DNA from: an uncultured Bacilli bacterium
GTDB lineage: Bacteria > Bacillota_I > Bacilli_A > RF39 > UBA660
DNA length: 41,912 bases
Assembly (NCBI GenBank): GCA_944358535.1
Contig: CALVRH010000010.1
Location: forward strand, 1 to 41,912
Direction: 5' to 3'
Each line of letters starts with the position of its first letter. Positions within the stretch are counted from its first letter, which is position 1. This document shows, in pieces, positions 8,807 to 17,394 of the stretch. Both the position numbers and the translations under genes were made by a program. The notes below the pieces were generated by a model. The model was not told the DNA's origin. It worked only from the letters and a program-made list of their open reading frames with translations, and made no database searches.

Positions 8807-9505
8807 TCACCACACAATCTCTTTTGGATCTTTTGGATTTTCATTTATTTTTATATCGGTGACAGTACCATTTTTAACGGTTATTACTTTATGAGCTACT
8901 TCGGCAACCAACGAGTTATGAGTGATTACAATAGTTGTGATATGGTATTTATCACAAACTGTTTTTAAAAGTTCTAAAATTTTACTTCCTGTATCACTAT
9001 CTAAGGCTCCGGTTGGCTCATCACATAGTAATATTTTAGGGTTTTTAGCTATAGCTCTAGCGATAGCGACACGCTGTTGCTCACCACCTGATAATTGTGA
9101 TGGAAAGTTATTTAATCTATGTCCTAGACCAACTTGCTTTAATATTTCTTTTGGCTTAAAAGCTTTTTTAGATAATTGACAAGCTAGTTCAACGTTTTCT
9201 AAGGTAGTTAGGTTTTGAATTAAATTATAAAATTGAAAGACAAATCCGATATCATATCTTCTATATAGTAATAAATCTTTGGCTTTAAATTTAGCAATGT
9301 TTTTACCATCAACTAAAATATTTCCTGATGTTGGGTTATCCATACCACCTAACATATTTAAAATGGTTGTTTTTCCAGCACCACTAGGACCTAATACAAC
9401 AACAAATTCACCTTCTTCGATTTCAAATGAGCAATCATCAACTGCTTTAACTGGAGTATCCCCTTTATAAATTTTTCCAACTTTATCAAATTTTATATAT
9501 GCCAT
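8807..9505 (-). CDS. ABC transporter ATP-binding protein, MacB/LolD type
   Basis: 232 residues. Walker A GPSGAGKT is at 39-46, Q-loop VFQFYNL near 89-95, signature LSGGEQQRVAIARA from 138, Walker B ILLCDEP at 158-164 followed by TGALDS, and an H-loop in VITHN. The sequence is canonical for ATPases paired with FtsX-type permeases. The permease gene starts 4 bp after its stop, so the two form an operon. A GGAGGG Shine-Dalgarno precedes ATG 9505. Confidence 0.9.
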   Translation of the reverse strand: MAYIKFDKVGKIYKGDTPVKAVDDCSFEIEEGEFVVVLGPSGAGKTTILNMLGGMDNPTSGNILVDGKNIAKFKAKDLLLYRRYDIGFVFQFYNLIQNLTTLENVELACQLSKKAFKPKEILKQVGLGHRLNNFPSQLSGGEQQRVAIARAIAKNPKILLCDEPTGALDSDTGSKILELLKTVCDKYHITTIVITHNSLVAEVAHKVITVKNGTVTDIKINENPKDPKEIVW

Positions 9506-9566
9506 AATATCCCTCCATTATCTATAATTATTATAACTAAGTTTGGGCTTTTTTACAAATATAATA

Positions 9567-9596
9567 CAAAAAAAGAACTATTTTTATTATAGTTCT
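9567..9596 (-). terminator. terminator of exoA overlapping its stop codon
   Basis: AGAACTAT/ATAGTTCT stem (9574-9581 with 9589-9596), 7-nt loop, and seven T on the minus strand. The last two sense codons and the stop of exoA form the 5' arm. Confidence 0.9.
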
Positions 9597-10342
9597 ATAT
9601 CAATTCCAATTGGACAGTGGTCACTGCCATAAATATCACGGTAGATTTTAACATCTTTGACGTTATTTATAAATCTATTAGAAACTAGGAAATAATCAAT
9701 ACGCCATCCGATATTTCTATCACGAACTCCTGGCATATAGCTCCACCAAGTATAAGCGCCGGTTAAATCAGGGTTAAAGTGTCTAAAGGTGTCAGTGAAG
9801 CCACTATTTAAAAGTTCAGTAAATTTATTTCTTTCTTCATAAGTGAAACCAGCATTTCCTATATTTGCTTTAGCATTACAAATATCTATTTCTTCATGGG
9901 CGACATTGAAATCACCACATATTATTACAGGTTTCTTTTCATCTAATTTATTTAAATAATTTCTAAAAACATCTTCAAAATGCATTCTTGAATCCATTCT
10001 GGATAAATCTCTTTTGACATTTGGAACATAGACATTTACTAAATAAAAATTTTCAAATTCTAAAGTGATAGTTCTACCCTCTTCATCATATTCCTCTTCG
10101 ATGTTTCCATAGGCTACATTTAAAGGTTTTACTTTAGAATAAATTAAAGTTCCAGAGTAACCTTTACGAACAGCTGGGAATAGATACATATCATAACCTT
10201 CTGGTCTAAAATCAAATTGGTCTTCGCTTGCTTTAGATTCTTGAATACAAAATATATCAGCATTTACTTCATTAAAGAAATCTATAAATCCTTTTTTAAT
10301 ACAAGCACGAATGCCTGCGACATTCCATGAAACTAACTTCAT
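9587..10342 (-). CDS. exoA: exodeoxyribonuclease III (AP endonuclease)
   Basis: 251 residues, close to the 252 of Bacillus ExoA. All catalytic elements of the Xth family are present: N7 in SWNVAG, E35 in IQESKA, Y105 in VYVPN, GDFNVAH (D144, N146) and the C-terminal GSDHCPI (D241, H242). The enzyme cuts at abasic sites in DNA and trims 3' ends in base excision repair in the cytoplasm. AGGTGATG precedes ATG 10342. It is a single-gene transcript with its own terminator. Confidence 0.95.
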   Translation of the reverse strand: MKLVSWNVAGIRACIKKGFIDFFNEVNADIFCIQESKASEDQFDFRPEGYDMYLFPAVRKGYSGTLIYSKVKPLNVAYGNIEEEYDEEGRTITLEFENFYLVNVYVPNVKRDLSRMDSRMHFEDVFRNYLNKLDEKKPVIICGDFNVAHEEIDICNAKANIGNAGFTYEERNKFTELLNSGFTDTFRHFNPDLTGAYTWWSYMPGVRDRNIGWRIDYFLVSNRFINNVKDVKIYRDIYGSDHCPIGIDIEL

Positions 10343-10433
10343 AATTCATCACCTTTTATTTTTTTAATAACCTTTCTTTAAGATTATAACACATTTCCCT
10401 GAAAAATTAGTTAAATGTAATTAGAAATTTTTC

Positions 10434-10463
10434 AAAAAAACAAACCATATTTCTACGATTTGT
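10434..10463 (-). terminator. terminator of the first surface-protein gene
   Basis: Seven-bp stem (ACAAATC with GGTTTGT on the minus strand, one G-T pair), 10-nt loop and seven T, directly after the stop at 10471. Confidence 0.75.
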
Positions 10464-10470
10464 GTATATT

Positions 10471-11421
10471 TTACTGTATTTGAAATGGGTCTGATTGGGT
10501 GCCGGTTCCTCCTGTGATTTTGATATCTGAAGATAATGTGGTTACAGGAAGTATAACTAGATAATTTTCATTTACATTTCCGCTACCAAAATTTCTATAG
10601 CCTGGATTCACGTGGTGCACATTGCGAATGTAACCAGCATCAGGAGACAATGTCCACCAATCAACATAATCTTTCGGAAATATCCATGTTGTGCTTGGGC
10701 AAATACTAAAATTACTATTAATTTTACTCATTGTTCCACAACTACTTTGATTACTATTACTTCTTATATATTCACTAGCTGTAATTAAAGCAATTTTGCC
10801 CTTCCATTTAGTGCTATTTTCATCATTTATTTGATCTGTTAAATCATTATTATAGGCGGTTACTGCGCCAATATTATATGTTGCTGAAACTATTTGATTT
10901 TGTGCTTCATTAGTTAAACTAATATAATATGTTTCATTTAAATATGTATTTAATGTAGCTGGCATAGCCCAATTATTACTATTTGATATATTCCATGATA
11001 TATTATTGGATGTATTTATATTTGTCATTCTCATTATTTTTATTGTTCCATCTGAATTTATAGATATTATTCTCCAACCGGCGGTTTCATTATTAAATGT
11101 TATATAATTATTTGGACTTGCACCTTTATAGGTGTATTTTCCATCTTCATATTCATCCTCATATAAACCATCTCCTGATGTAACAATATCTGTATTATCT
11201 AATATTGAATCACCTGCTGTTGGTTCTTTTTTACATGCAGTATATAGTTCATCAATTGCTTCCTGTACATTCATTGATTTTAAACCACTCTCACTATTAT
11301 CGTATGTTACATCATTACTTGGAAAATAAGTTGCGGCAGAAGCACCAATAGTTCCAAACAATAATGCAGTTATAACAAAAATGGATATTCTACTTTTTAG
11401 AATCTTCTTTATCCTTTTCAT
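10471..11421 (-). CDS. secreted surface protein, paralogue of the one at 34847
   Basis: 316 residues. Residues 1-30 are a basic start plus a hydrophobic segment (ISIFVITALLFGTIGASAA), a signal peptide or anchor. It is followed by YFPSNDVTYDN, SGLKSMNVQEAIDELY, then a variable middle, then a WWTLSP block (about residue 256) and a GGTGTQSDPF end. The WWxxSP block recalls the C-type-lectin-like ends of DUF6273-like secreted proteins; that similarity is from memory and weak. The second copy shares the N-terminal 60 residues and the last 20 almost exactly but differs between them. It is divergent from an XRE regulator gene 103 bp away. Function unknown; probably cell-surface display or binding. 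Confidence 0.75.
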   Translation of the reverse strand: MKRIKKILKSRISIFVITALLFGTIGASAATYFPSNDVTYDNSESGLKSMNVQEAIDELYTACKKEPTAGDSILDNTDIVTSGDGLYEDEYEDGKYTYKGASPNNYITFNNETAGWRIISINSDGTIKIMRMTNINTSNNISWNISNSNNWAMPATLNTYLNETYYISLTNEAQNQIVSATYNIGAVTAYNNDLTDQINDENSTKWKGKIALITASEYIRSNSNQSSCGTMSKINSNFSICPSTTWIFPKDYVDWWTLSPDAGYIRNVHHVNPGYRNFGSGNVNENYLVILPVTTLSSDIKITGGTGTQSDPFQIQ

Positions 11422-11479
11422 AATTTTTATCCTCCTTTATTTTATTATATCATATTTTTGGTATATTACACATACTTTT

Positions 11480-11513
11480 GATAACATTTTCTCTTTTGAT
11501 GGGAAAATTTATC
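11480..11513. promoter_or_regulatory. imperfect inverted repeat between surface-protein gene and XRE gene
   Basis: GATAACATTTTC at 11480-11491 is matched by GAAAATTTATC at 11503-11513 with one base bulged. It lies in the divergent intergenic region, next to the ribosome binding site of the XRE gene, and is a plausible binding site for that regulator. Confidence 0.35.
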
Positions 11514-11524
11514 TAGGTGATAAA

Positions 11525-11950
11525 ATGATTGAAAACAGATTAAAAGAATGTCGCGAGGAATTAGAGATGACACAAACTGAGCTTGGATATGTATTTGGTG
11601 TACAAAAAGCTACAATATCTAATTGGGAGAACGTTTATGAGATGATGCCACTAAAAAAATTGGTTAAGTTTTCAAATTTATATGGTTTTTCTTTAGATTT
11701 TATTTTAGGTTTAACTAGAGAAAATAAGAAATATTCTGATAAGATAAAATTAGATAAAAAGGTTGTTGGTGAGAAACTTAAGGTTTTAAGAAAGTCATTA
11801 AAGTTATCACAACAAGTTATTGCGGATGAATGTGGAATTTCTAGGGCAACATATTGTCATTATGAGATTGGAATGAATTTAATTACTACCCTAACCTTAT
11901 ATTCAATATGTAAAAATCATAAAATATCGATTGATGAATTTTTAAGATAA
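11525..11950 (+). CDS. transcriptional regulator with two XRE-type HTH domains
   Basis: 141 residues from ATG 11525, which has AGGTGA upstream; the open frame extends back to 11381 but that part lies across the divergent promoter and has no start signal. HTH 1 is about residues 3-57 (MTQTELGYVFGVQKATISNWE) and HTH 2 about 75-130 (LSQQVIADECGISRATYCHYE). Two XRE domains in tandem in one small protein is uncommon and would let one chain bind two half-sites. It faces the secreted-protein gene at 10471, the same arrangement as at 34847-36074, so it most likely controls that gene. A bidirectional terminator follows. Confidence 0.85.
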   Translation: MIENRLKECREELEMTQTELGYVFGVQKATISNWENVYEMMPLKKLVKFSNLYGFSLDFILGLTRENKKYSDKIKLDKKVVGEKLKVLRKSLKLSQQVIADECGISRATYCHYEIGMNLITTLTLYSICKNHKISIDEFLR

Positions 11951-11951
11951 G

Positions 11952-11980
11952 AAAAAAGCGAATGATTTATTCGCTTTTAA
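11952..11980. terminator. bidirectional terminator
   Basis: AAAAGCGAAT and ATTCGCTTTT form a perfect 10-bp stem with a 5-nt loop between the convergent XRE and DUF362 genes; it overlaps the DUF362 stop codon. Confidence 0.9.
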
Positions 11981-12852
11981 AATTCGATTAATTCGTACTC
12001 TCTTTCGCCAAAACCTAGTTTAGAGGCTGCTTCAATAGTATGAACACCGTGCCTTGATTCAATTCTTTCGATTAATTTATCTTTTCCTGGATCGGTACTA
12101 TTATAAACTAAGTCAAGACATGCTTGATCAATTGCGATTGGGTCAGTACTAGCTAAAACTCCAATATCCTCCATACAAGGAGCAGAAGCATTACCATCAC
12201 AATCACAATCTACTGAGATGTTTTTCATAACATTTATATATACAATATTATCTTTAAAATGATTTACAACGCTTTCAGCAGCATCAGCCATAGCTTCTAG
12301 GAATCTATCTTGCTCTGGAAGGTTATCCCAAAGTTTTGTTTGATCGTTAGTAGCACCTGCTGTATGGATTAAAGTTTTACCGGCAGAAGATGCACAACCG
12401 ATTGAAAGTTGTTTTAAAGCTCCGCCATATCCACCCATGGCATGACCTTTAAAGTGAGATAGAACTAGCATTGAGTCATAGTTTACTAAATCTTTACCAA
12501 CATAGTTTTTCTTTAAAATTTTTCCATTTGGAACATCTAATTCTAAATCTGGTCCTTCTTCATCTAATAAATCAAATTTGAAATATTTATCCCATTCATG
12601 TTCTTTAATTAACTGTTTATGTTTTTCTGTAGAGTTTCTAGCTCCTTCATAAGCTGTGTTACATTCAACTACTGTACCATTTACATGGTCTACTAATGGT
12701 TTTACAAATTCTGGCCTTAGGTAGTTTTGGTTACCTTTTTCACCAGAGTGTAATTTAACTGCTACATTACCTTTTAGATTTACGCCTAATTTTTCATAGA
12801 TTTTAATTAGACTTTCTTTAGTAATTTCTTTTGTAAAATAAACTTTTGACAT
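11977..12852 (-). CDS. DUF362 family protein
   Basis: 291 residues matching the DUF362 family: KLHSGEKGN near residue 33, LSHFKGHAMGGYGGALKQLSIGC in the middle, and ASTDPIAIDQACLDLV near the C-terminus. Some family members carry a ferredoxin-type 4Fe-4S domain; this one has none, but a Cys cluster (CDCDGNASAPC) sits at about 218-228 and may bind a metal or cluster. The molecular function of the family is not established. An AGGAGG Shine-Dalgarno precedes ATG 12852. Transcribed alone, divergently from murE. Confidence 0.8.
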   Translation of the reverse strand: MSKVYFTKEITKESLIKIYEKLGVNLKGNVAVKLHSGEKGNQNYLRPEFVKPLVDHVNGTVVECNTAYEGARNSTEKHKQLIKEHEWDKYFKFDLLDEEGPDLELDVPNGKILKKNYVGKDLVNYDSMLVLSHFKGHAMGGYGGALKQLSIGCASSAGKTLIHTAGATNDQTKLWDNLPEQDRFLEAMADAAESVVNHFKDNIVYINVMKNISVDCDCDGNASAPCMEDIGVLASTDPIAIDQACLDLVYNSTDPGKDKLIERIESRHGVHTIEAASKLGFGEREYELIEF

Positions 12853-12953
12853 TGTGTCAGCCTCCTTTACAATATAATTATATTATTTTTTTTCGAAAAA
12901 TGCAACTGAGGAATTTTTGAGTATTTTTTTTATTTTAATAAGATAAATTATGT

Positions 12954-12982
12954 TTGTTAAATTATATTAATAATGGTATTAT
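12954..12982 (+). promoter_or_regulatory. sigma-A-type promoter for murE
   Basis: TTGTTA (-35) and TATTAT (-10) are separated by 17 bp, 63 bp upstream of the murE start. A second possible -10, TATAGT, lies 2 bp further on. Confidence 0.5.
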
Positions 12983-13045
12983 GGTATAGTGGTTATTTAT
13001 CACAGATTTAGTTTTATTCTATAAAATAAATTAGGGAGTGATTTT

Positions 13046-14416
13046 ATGTTTAAATATGAGACTAATTCGAGGTTAATTAAACCTGGTCAAACTTTTGTAG
13101 CTATTAAAGGTTACACTGTTGATGGCCATGATTATATAGAAGATGCGATTAAAAATGGTGCGACAGCTATCATTGCGGAAAAAGAAGTTAAATGTAGTGT
13201 GCCAGTTACGGTTGTAGAAAATTCAGCTGAATATTATCAGAAATTACTGGTTAAAGAATATAAAGATGATTTTAAAGATTTAAAATTAATTGGGATTACT
13301 GGTACTAATGGTAAGACTACATCAGCTTGGCTTACTTATCAAATGCTTTTGGGTTTAGGTAAGAAAGCCGCTTATATTGGTACACTAGGGTTTATTTGCG
13401 AGAATTATTATAAAGAATTACCAAATACATCGCCTGAGATTTTAACTATTTATAAGTTACTTGATAAGGCTAAGGATTTGAACTGCGAGTATGTGGTTAT
13501 GGAAGTTAGTAATTTTGCTTTAGACCAAAAGAGAATTGAAGGATTAGAGTTTGTGGCTGGAGCTTTTACTAATTTAACTGAGGATCATTTAGATTATCAC
13601 AAGACAATGGAAAATTATTTAGAAGCTAAGTTAAAATTAACTGATTATATAAAAAAAGACGGTATTTTACTTGTTAATAAAGATGATGAAGCCAGTAAAA
13701 AATTTATAGAGAAATTTAAAAACACAAAAACTTATGGTTATGGAAGTGCAGATTATGATATTATTAGTGATGATATTCATCCAGACCATACTGATATTAC
13801 ATTTAAAGTTAATGGGCACGAATATAAAGTGACAACTAATTTGACAAGTAAGTTCAATGTCTATAATTATTTTACAATGTTTAGTATTTTATGTGAATTA
13901 GGTTTTGATATTGAACTTGTTATTGAAAAAACAAAGAATTTAAAAGCGCCTAAGGGAAGATGTGAGACATATAAGGTAAAAGACGGATTTGCGGTTGTTG
14001 ATTACGCACATACTCCTGATGCGGTTTTGAAGGTTGTTACGGCTTATAAAGAACTTGCGAGAGCGAGAGTTATTACAGTAGTTGGCTGCGGTGGTGACCG
14101 CGATCCAATGAAGCGTCCAATTATGGGAGAGATTGCTTCTAATTATAGTGATTACGTAATCTTTACTAATGATAATCCTAGAACAGAAGATCCAGAGAAA
14201 ATTATGAAAGATATTTTAGCAGGGGTTAAAAAAGATAATTATGAAGTTTGTTTAGATAGGCGTGAAGCTATAAAAAGAGCATTGGATATGATTTGCAAAG
14301 ACGATATTGTGTTATTGCTTGGTAAAGGTCATGAAGATTATCAAATATTGGGACACACAAAAGTACATTTAGATGATAGTGAAGAGATACTTAAATATAT
14401 AGAAAAAAGCGAATAA
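13046..14416 (+). CDS. murE: UDP-MurNAc-tripeptide synthetase
   Basis: 456 residues, somewhat shorter than Bacillus MurE (about 494) because the N-terminal UDP-binding domain is trimmed. It has NSRLIKPGQTFVAIKG near the start, the ATP loop GTNGKTT (86-92), MEVSNFALDQKR, DYAHTPDA and GKGHEDYQ. It adds the third residue to the peptidoglycan stem peptide in the cytoplasm. The DNPR motif (376-379) is the one found in enzymes that add meso-diaminopimelate; lysine-adding enzymes differ there, so a meso-DAP wall is inferred. AGGGAGTGA precedes ATG 13046. The gene stands alone, away from mraY and ftsW at 31-33 kb. Confidence 0.93.
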   Translation: MFKYETNSRLIKPGQTFVAIKGYTVDGHDYIEDAIKNGATAIIAEKEVKCSVPVTVVENSAEYYQKLLVKEYKDDFKDLKLIGITGTNGKTTSAWLTYQMLLGLGKKAAYIGTLGFICENYYKELPNTSPEILTIYKLLDKAKDLNCEYVVMEVSNFALDQKRIEGLEFVAGAFTNLTEDHLDYHKTMENYLEAKLKLTDYIKKDGILLVNKDDEASKKFIEKFKNTKTYGYGSADYDIISDDIHPDHTDITFKVNGHEYKVTTNLTSKFNVYNYFTMFSILCELGFDIELVIEKTKNLKAPKGRCETYKVKDGFAVVDYAHTPDAVLKVVTAYKELARARVITVVGCGGDRDPMKRPIMGEIASNYSDYVIFTNDNPRTEDPEKIMKDILAGVKKDNYEVCLDRREAIKRALDMICKDDIVLLLGKGHEDYQILGHTKVHLDDSEEILKYIEKSE

Positions 14417-14450
14417 ATGGGTTTAAAAGACATCATTGAATCGCTTTTTT
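14403..14450. terminator. bidirectional terminator between murE and the sigma-factor gene
   Basis: AAAAAAGCGA and TCGCTTTTTT pair over 10 bp with a long loop of about 28 nt, which includes the murE stop codon. The long loop makes it weaker than the others. Confidence 0.55.
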
Positions 14451-15048
14451 ATTTGTTTAAATATTTTTGAGCTTTAAATTTAATACGACTGATAGCATTA
14501 TCAATCGATTTACTATCTTTATCTAAAATTTCAGCTATTTCTCGATAATTAAATCCACTTATTTTTAATTCAAAAACAGCATTTTCTAACGCAGTTAAAT
14601 TTTTTTCAATGTTTTTAATTAATTCTTTAGCGTTTTCATTATCAATTAGTTTATGCTCAGGATTACTAGCACTATCTTCTAATAAGTTTTCAATTCCTTG
14701 GTTATCGTGTACTAAGTCTTCAACATAGTACGATTCGTTAAGAAGTTGATGTTTATACCGACTAGCTGATTTTATTAGACTATAAAGTCTTCTTTCAATG
14801 CAGGTTTTTGCATAAGTAAAAAAAGTAGTGTCTTTATTATCGTCAAAGGTATTTATAGCAGTACTAAATCCTATCATCCCCTCTTGAATTAAGTCATTTA
14901 AATCAAAACCAATGTTAGAAGTATTACTATATATTTTTTTTGCTAAACCTATGATTAAGGGCTGATATTTTCTAAACAAGACTTCGGTGGCTTCTTCGTT
15001 ATCGGCAACCATAGATAATATTTCATAGTCATTTACATCATAATTCAT
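14449..15048 (-). CDS. sigH: RNA polymerase sigma-70 family factor, SigH-like
   Basis: 199 residues. Region 2 is residues about 20-95 (YQPLIIGLAKKIY, DLNDLIQEGMIGF, FFTYAKTCIERRL); region 4 is about 150-199 (ALENAVFELKISGFNYREIAEIL, then KSIDNAISRIKFKAQ). Size and layout match SigH of Bacillus, and the rlmB-sigH adjacency is the same there apart from the missing yacP. The start overlaps the rlmB stop as ATGA, so it is translationally coupled. What it controls in this organism cannot be told; no sporulation genes are in the window. Confidence 0.8.
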   Translation of the reverse strand: MNYDVNDYEILSMVADNEEATEVLFRKYQPLIIGLAKKIYSNTSNIGFDLNDLIQEGMIGFSTAINTFDDNKDTTFFTYAKTCIERRLYSLIKSASRYKHQLLNESYYVEDLVHDNQGIENLLEDSASNPEHKLIDNENAKELIKNIEKNLTALENAVFELKISGFNYREIAEILDKDSKSIDNAISRIKFKAQKYLNK

Positions 15049-15731
15049 CTATTTCTCACCGCCTCATAAATGATTAAAGCTGCAGCAACTGAAGCATTTA
15101 GGCTATTTACAGTTCCATACATTGGTATTTTTGCTATAAAGTCACAGTTTTCTTCGGTTAGTCTACTGAGTCCTTTCCCTTCATTACCTATAATAATAGC
15201 TATTTTACCTGAGTAATCAATTTGTTTATAATCAGTGCCTTCCATATCAGTGCCGATAATCCAAAAACCATTATTTTTTAATGTTTTAATGGTGTTTACT
15301 AAATTAGAAACCATACAAATATCAATATTTTCTAAAGTGCCTGCGCTTGTTTTCATGACAGTGGCATTTACTTTGACTGAACGATCTTTTGGAATAATAA
15401 TGCTTTTAATACCAGCGGCTTCACAGGTTCTAATTATAGCTCCAAAATTATGTGGGTCTTCTAAATGATCTAGAATAACAATTATATTACTATCTAAAAG
15501 TTTATCTAGGTAGCAGTATTTATATTCTTCAATATCTAAAATAATGCCTTGATGATTACCATTTTCAATGTTATCTAAGGCTTTTTTATCCAAATATTTA
15601 CAAGGAATATTTTCTTTTTTTATTTTGTTTAAGATTTCTTCGTCGGAAAAATTTTCATAAATATATGCTTTTTTAATAATTTTTGGGTTTTGTAAGATTT
15701 CTTTAATTACATTTTTACCATATACATGCAT
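15045..15731 (-). CDS. rlmB: 23S rRNA (guanosine-2'-O-)-methyltransferase, RlmB/TrmH family
   Basis: About 228 residues from ATG 15731, which has AGGTGAT four bases upstream; a GTG at 15740 is part of that Shine-Dalgarno. An N-terminal substrate-binding domain (VYGKNVIKEIL) is followed by the SPOUT knot: motif 1 LDHLEDPHNFGAIIRTCEA, motif 2 IIIGNEGKGLS, motif 3 IPMYGTVNSLNASVAAAL. The family 2'-O-methylates a G in 23S rRNA using SAM. It sits between the Mini-III fusion and the sigma factor, the order known from Bacillus (mrnC-rlmB-yacP-sigH). Confidence 0.9.
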   Translation of the reverse strand: MHVYGKNVIKEILQNPKIIKKAYIYENFSDEEILNKIKKENIPCKYLDKKALDNIENGNHQGIILDIEEYKYCYLDKLLDSNIIVILDHLEDPHNFGAIIRTCEAAGIKSIIIPKDRSVKVNATVMKTSAGTLENIDICMVSNLVNTIKTLKNNGFWIIGTDMEGTDYKQIDYSGKIAIIIGNEGKGLSRLTEENCDFIAKIPMYGTVNSLNASVAAALIIYEAVRNR

Positions 15732-15732
15732 T

Positions 15733-16479
15733 TTAATCACCTACTATATATTTCATGATTTCTTTTATTCTTGGTTTGTCATTTTTTAATTCTAAGTAGC
15801 CTAGTAAAGCTTCTAATCCCGTCGCTTTTTTATAGGTTATTATACTAGTGTTTTTAGGGTGTGACAATACTTTGTGATTTTTTCCTCTTTTTACTATGTC
15901 TAATTCGCATTCAGTTAAAAAGTTATTATTAATCATTTTATCTAAAAAATTACTTTGAGCTTTGGCTGAAACATAACTAATAGCCATGGTTTGTAAATCT
16001 TTTACTTTAAAATTTCCTTTGATAGTTAAATATTTTCTGATATAAAGTTCATAGACAGCATCTCCTAAATATGCGAGAGCAAGTGAGTTCATGTTTAAGG
16101 TGTTTAAATGATTTATTATGAGTTTGATATCTTTTCTATCTTTTTCTCTATTTAAATTTCTTTTTAATTCTAAGACTTCTTCAGGGGTTTGGACTAGATA
16201 ATTATCTATTTTAGTTCCTTTAAAATTTCCATAATAGTGAGTACTAAAATTAATTACATCATTTATAAAATATACTTTATAGCCATCTATTTCTTTTTCG
16301 AAGGTACATTCAAAATTTTTTAAGAGATAGTTATTACATTCTTTGGTGACTGCGATATCAATATCATGGCATGTTTCTTTTATCCCATTTAAAACTAAGG
16401 CGGCAGATCCTATGATGATAAAATCTTGATTATCTAAATGGTATTTTTTTAAATTATCTAGGATATCATTTTTATTCAT
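15733..16479 (-). CDS. mrnC: nucleotidyltransferase-like domain fused to Mini-ribonuclease III
   Basis: 248 residues in one open frame. Residues about 1-118 look like a nucleotidyltransferase-fold domain: IIIGSAALVLNGI (GS at 24-25), DID at 39-41, and a KDRKDIKLI end as in AbiEii-type and related NTases. Residues 120-248 are a complete Mini-RNase III: LALAYLGDAVYELYIR with catalytic D130 and E134, then KGKNHK-type RNA-binding and GLEALLGYL. Mini-III matures 23S rRNA ends. An internal ATG (Met120) could start a free Mini-III but has no Shine-Dalgarno. The gene overlaps rbgA by 8 bp upstream. The fusion is unusual; the NTase substrate is unknown. Confidence 0.8.
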   Translation of the reverse strand: MNKNDILDNLKKYHLDNQDFIIIGSAALVLNGIKETCHDIDIAVTKECNNYLLKNFECTFEKEIDGYKVYFINDVINFSTHYYGNFKGTKIDNYLVQTPEEVLELKRNLNREKDRKDIKLIINHLNTLNMNSLALAYLGDAVYELYIRKYLTIKGNFKVKDLQTMAISYVSAKAQSNFLDKMINNNFLTECELDIVKRGKNHKVLSHPKNTSIITYKKATGLEALLGYLELKNDKPRIKEIMKYIVGD

Positions 16480-17353
16480 AGTCCTCTATCCTATCGAAGG
16501 TAACGCCTTTAATATAGCCATTTTTTATATCACCAATAATTAAGGAAACTACTTTATCATAGTCAATGTTTCCCCCTTTTATAAGGCAGCCTCTTTTTTT
16601 GCCAATTTTTTCAATACTATTCACGATATCTTCATCTAAATAATCTAAATTATATCTTTCTTTTAGAATGTTTGGATAATATTTTTCTATGGTTTGTAAA
16701 ATATAACAAGCAATATCAAACAAAGGTAATGTTTCTTCTTTAATAGCTGTTAAAGCTGCTAGATTTAAAGCTTCTTTTTGATCTAGTTTTGGCCATAAAA
16801 CACCTGGTGTGTCTAATAGTTCTATTTTATCGTTTATTCTTATCCAATTTATGTTTTTGGTGACTCCAGGAATATTTCCAATACTAGCAACTTTTTTGCC
16901 GGCCAAGCGATTAATTAAGGTGCTTTTACCAACATTAGGAACACCTATAACTAAGACTCTAGCTTTTCTATTTAATAAACCTTGCCTTTCTCTTTTTTCC
17001 CATTTTTCTTTTAAGAGTTTTTCAGTGGCACTGAATATTGGTTTTAAGTTACTATTATTTTCTAAATTAATTAGAACAACTGTATAACCTTTTTTTTCAT
17101 AGTACTTTATCCATTTATTAGTTTCTGCTTTATCACATAAATCGGCTTTTGTCATAATCATGAGTCTTGGTTTATCTTTAGTTATTTCATCAATGTCGAT
17201 TATTTTAGATGATTTTGGCATACGACTATCAACTACTTCGTAAATGATATCGATATATTTCAAGTTTTCTTTAATTAGTCTTTTAGTTTTGGCCATATGA
17301 CCTGGATAATAGTTGATGTTTCCCTTTTGGAAACCTTTTTCTTCATTTGCCAT
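16472..17353 (-). CDS. rbgA: ribosome biogenesis GTPase RbgA
   Basis: 293 residues. The GTPase motifs are circularly permuted, as in the YlqF/RbgA family: G4 TKAD (68-71) precedes G1 GVPNVGKS (137-144), with the G2 threonine in PGVTK and G3 DTPG (171-174). The start INYYPGHMAKTKR is diagnostic. RbgA is needed for late assembly of the 50S subunit. ATG 17353 has AAGGAAGTGAT upstream; a GTG at 17362 falls inside it. It is the first of four coupled genes (rbgA, NTase-mrnC, rlmB, sigH-like), a ribosome-maturation operon. Confidence 0.93.
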   Translation of the reverse strand: MANEEKGFQKGNINYYPGHMAKTKRLIKENLKYIDIIYEVVDSRMPKSSKIIDIDEITKDKPRLMIMTKADLCDKAETNKWIKYYEKKGYTVVLINLENNSNLKPIFSATEKLLKEKWEKRERQGLLNRKARVLVIGVPNVGKSTLINRLAGKKVASIGNIPGVTKNINWIRINDKIELLDTPGVLWPKLDQKEALNLAALTAIKEETLPLFDIACYILQTIEKYYPNILKERYNLDYLDEDIVNSIEKIGKKRGCLIKGGNIDYDKVVSLIIGDIKNGYIKGVTFDRIEDYE

Positions 17354-17394
17354 TACAATCACTTCCTTGTTTTTAATATATTTTATATAAATGT

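Noticed and set aside
11381-11524. Longer N-terminus of the double-XRE regulator
   Set aside because: This part runs antisense through the start of the surface-protein gene and its promoter; the AGGTGA before ATG 11525 fixes the start.
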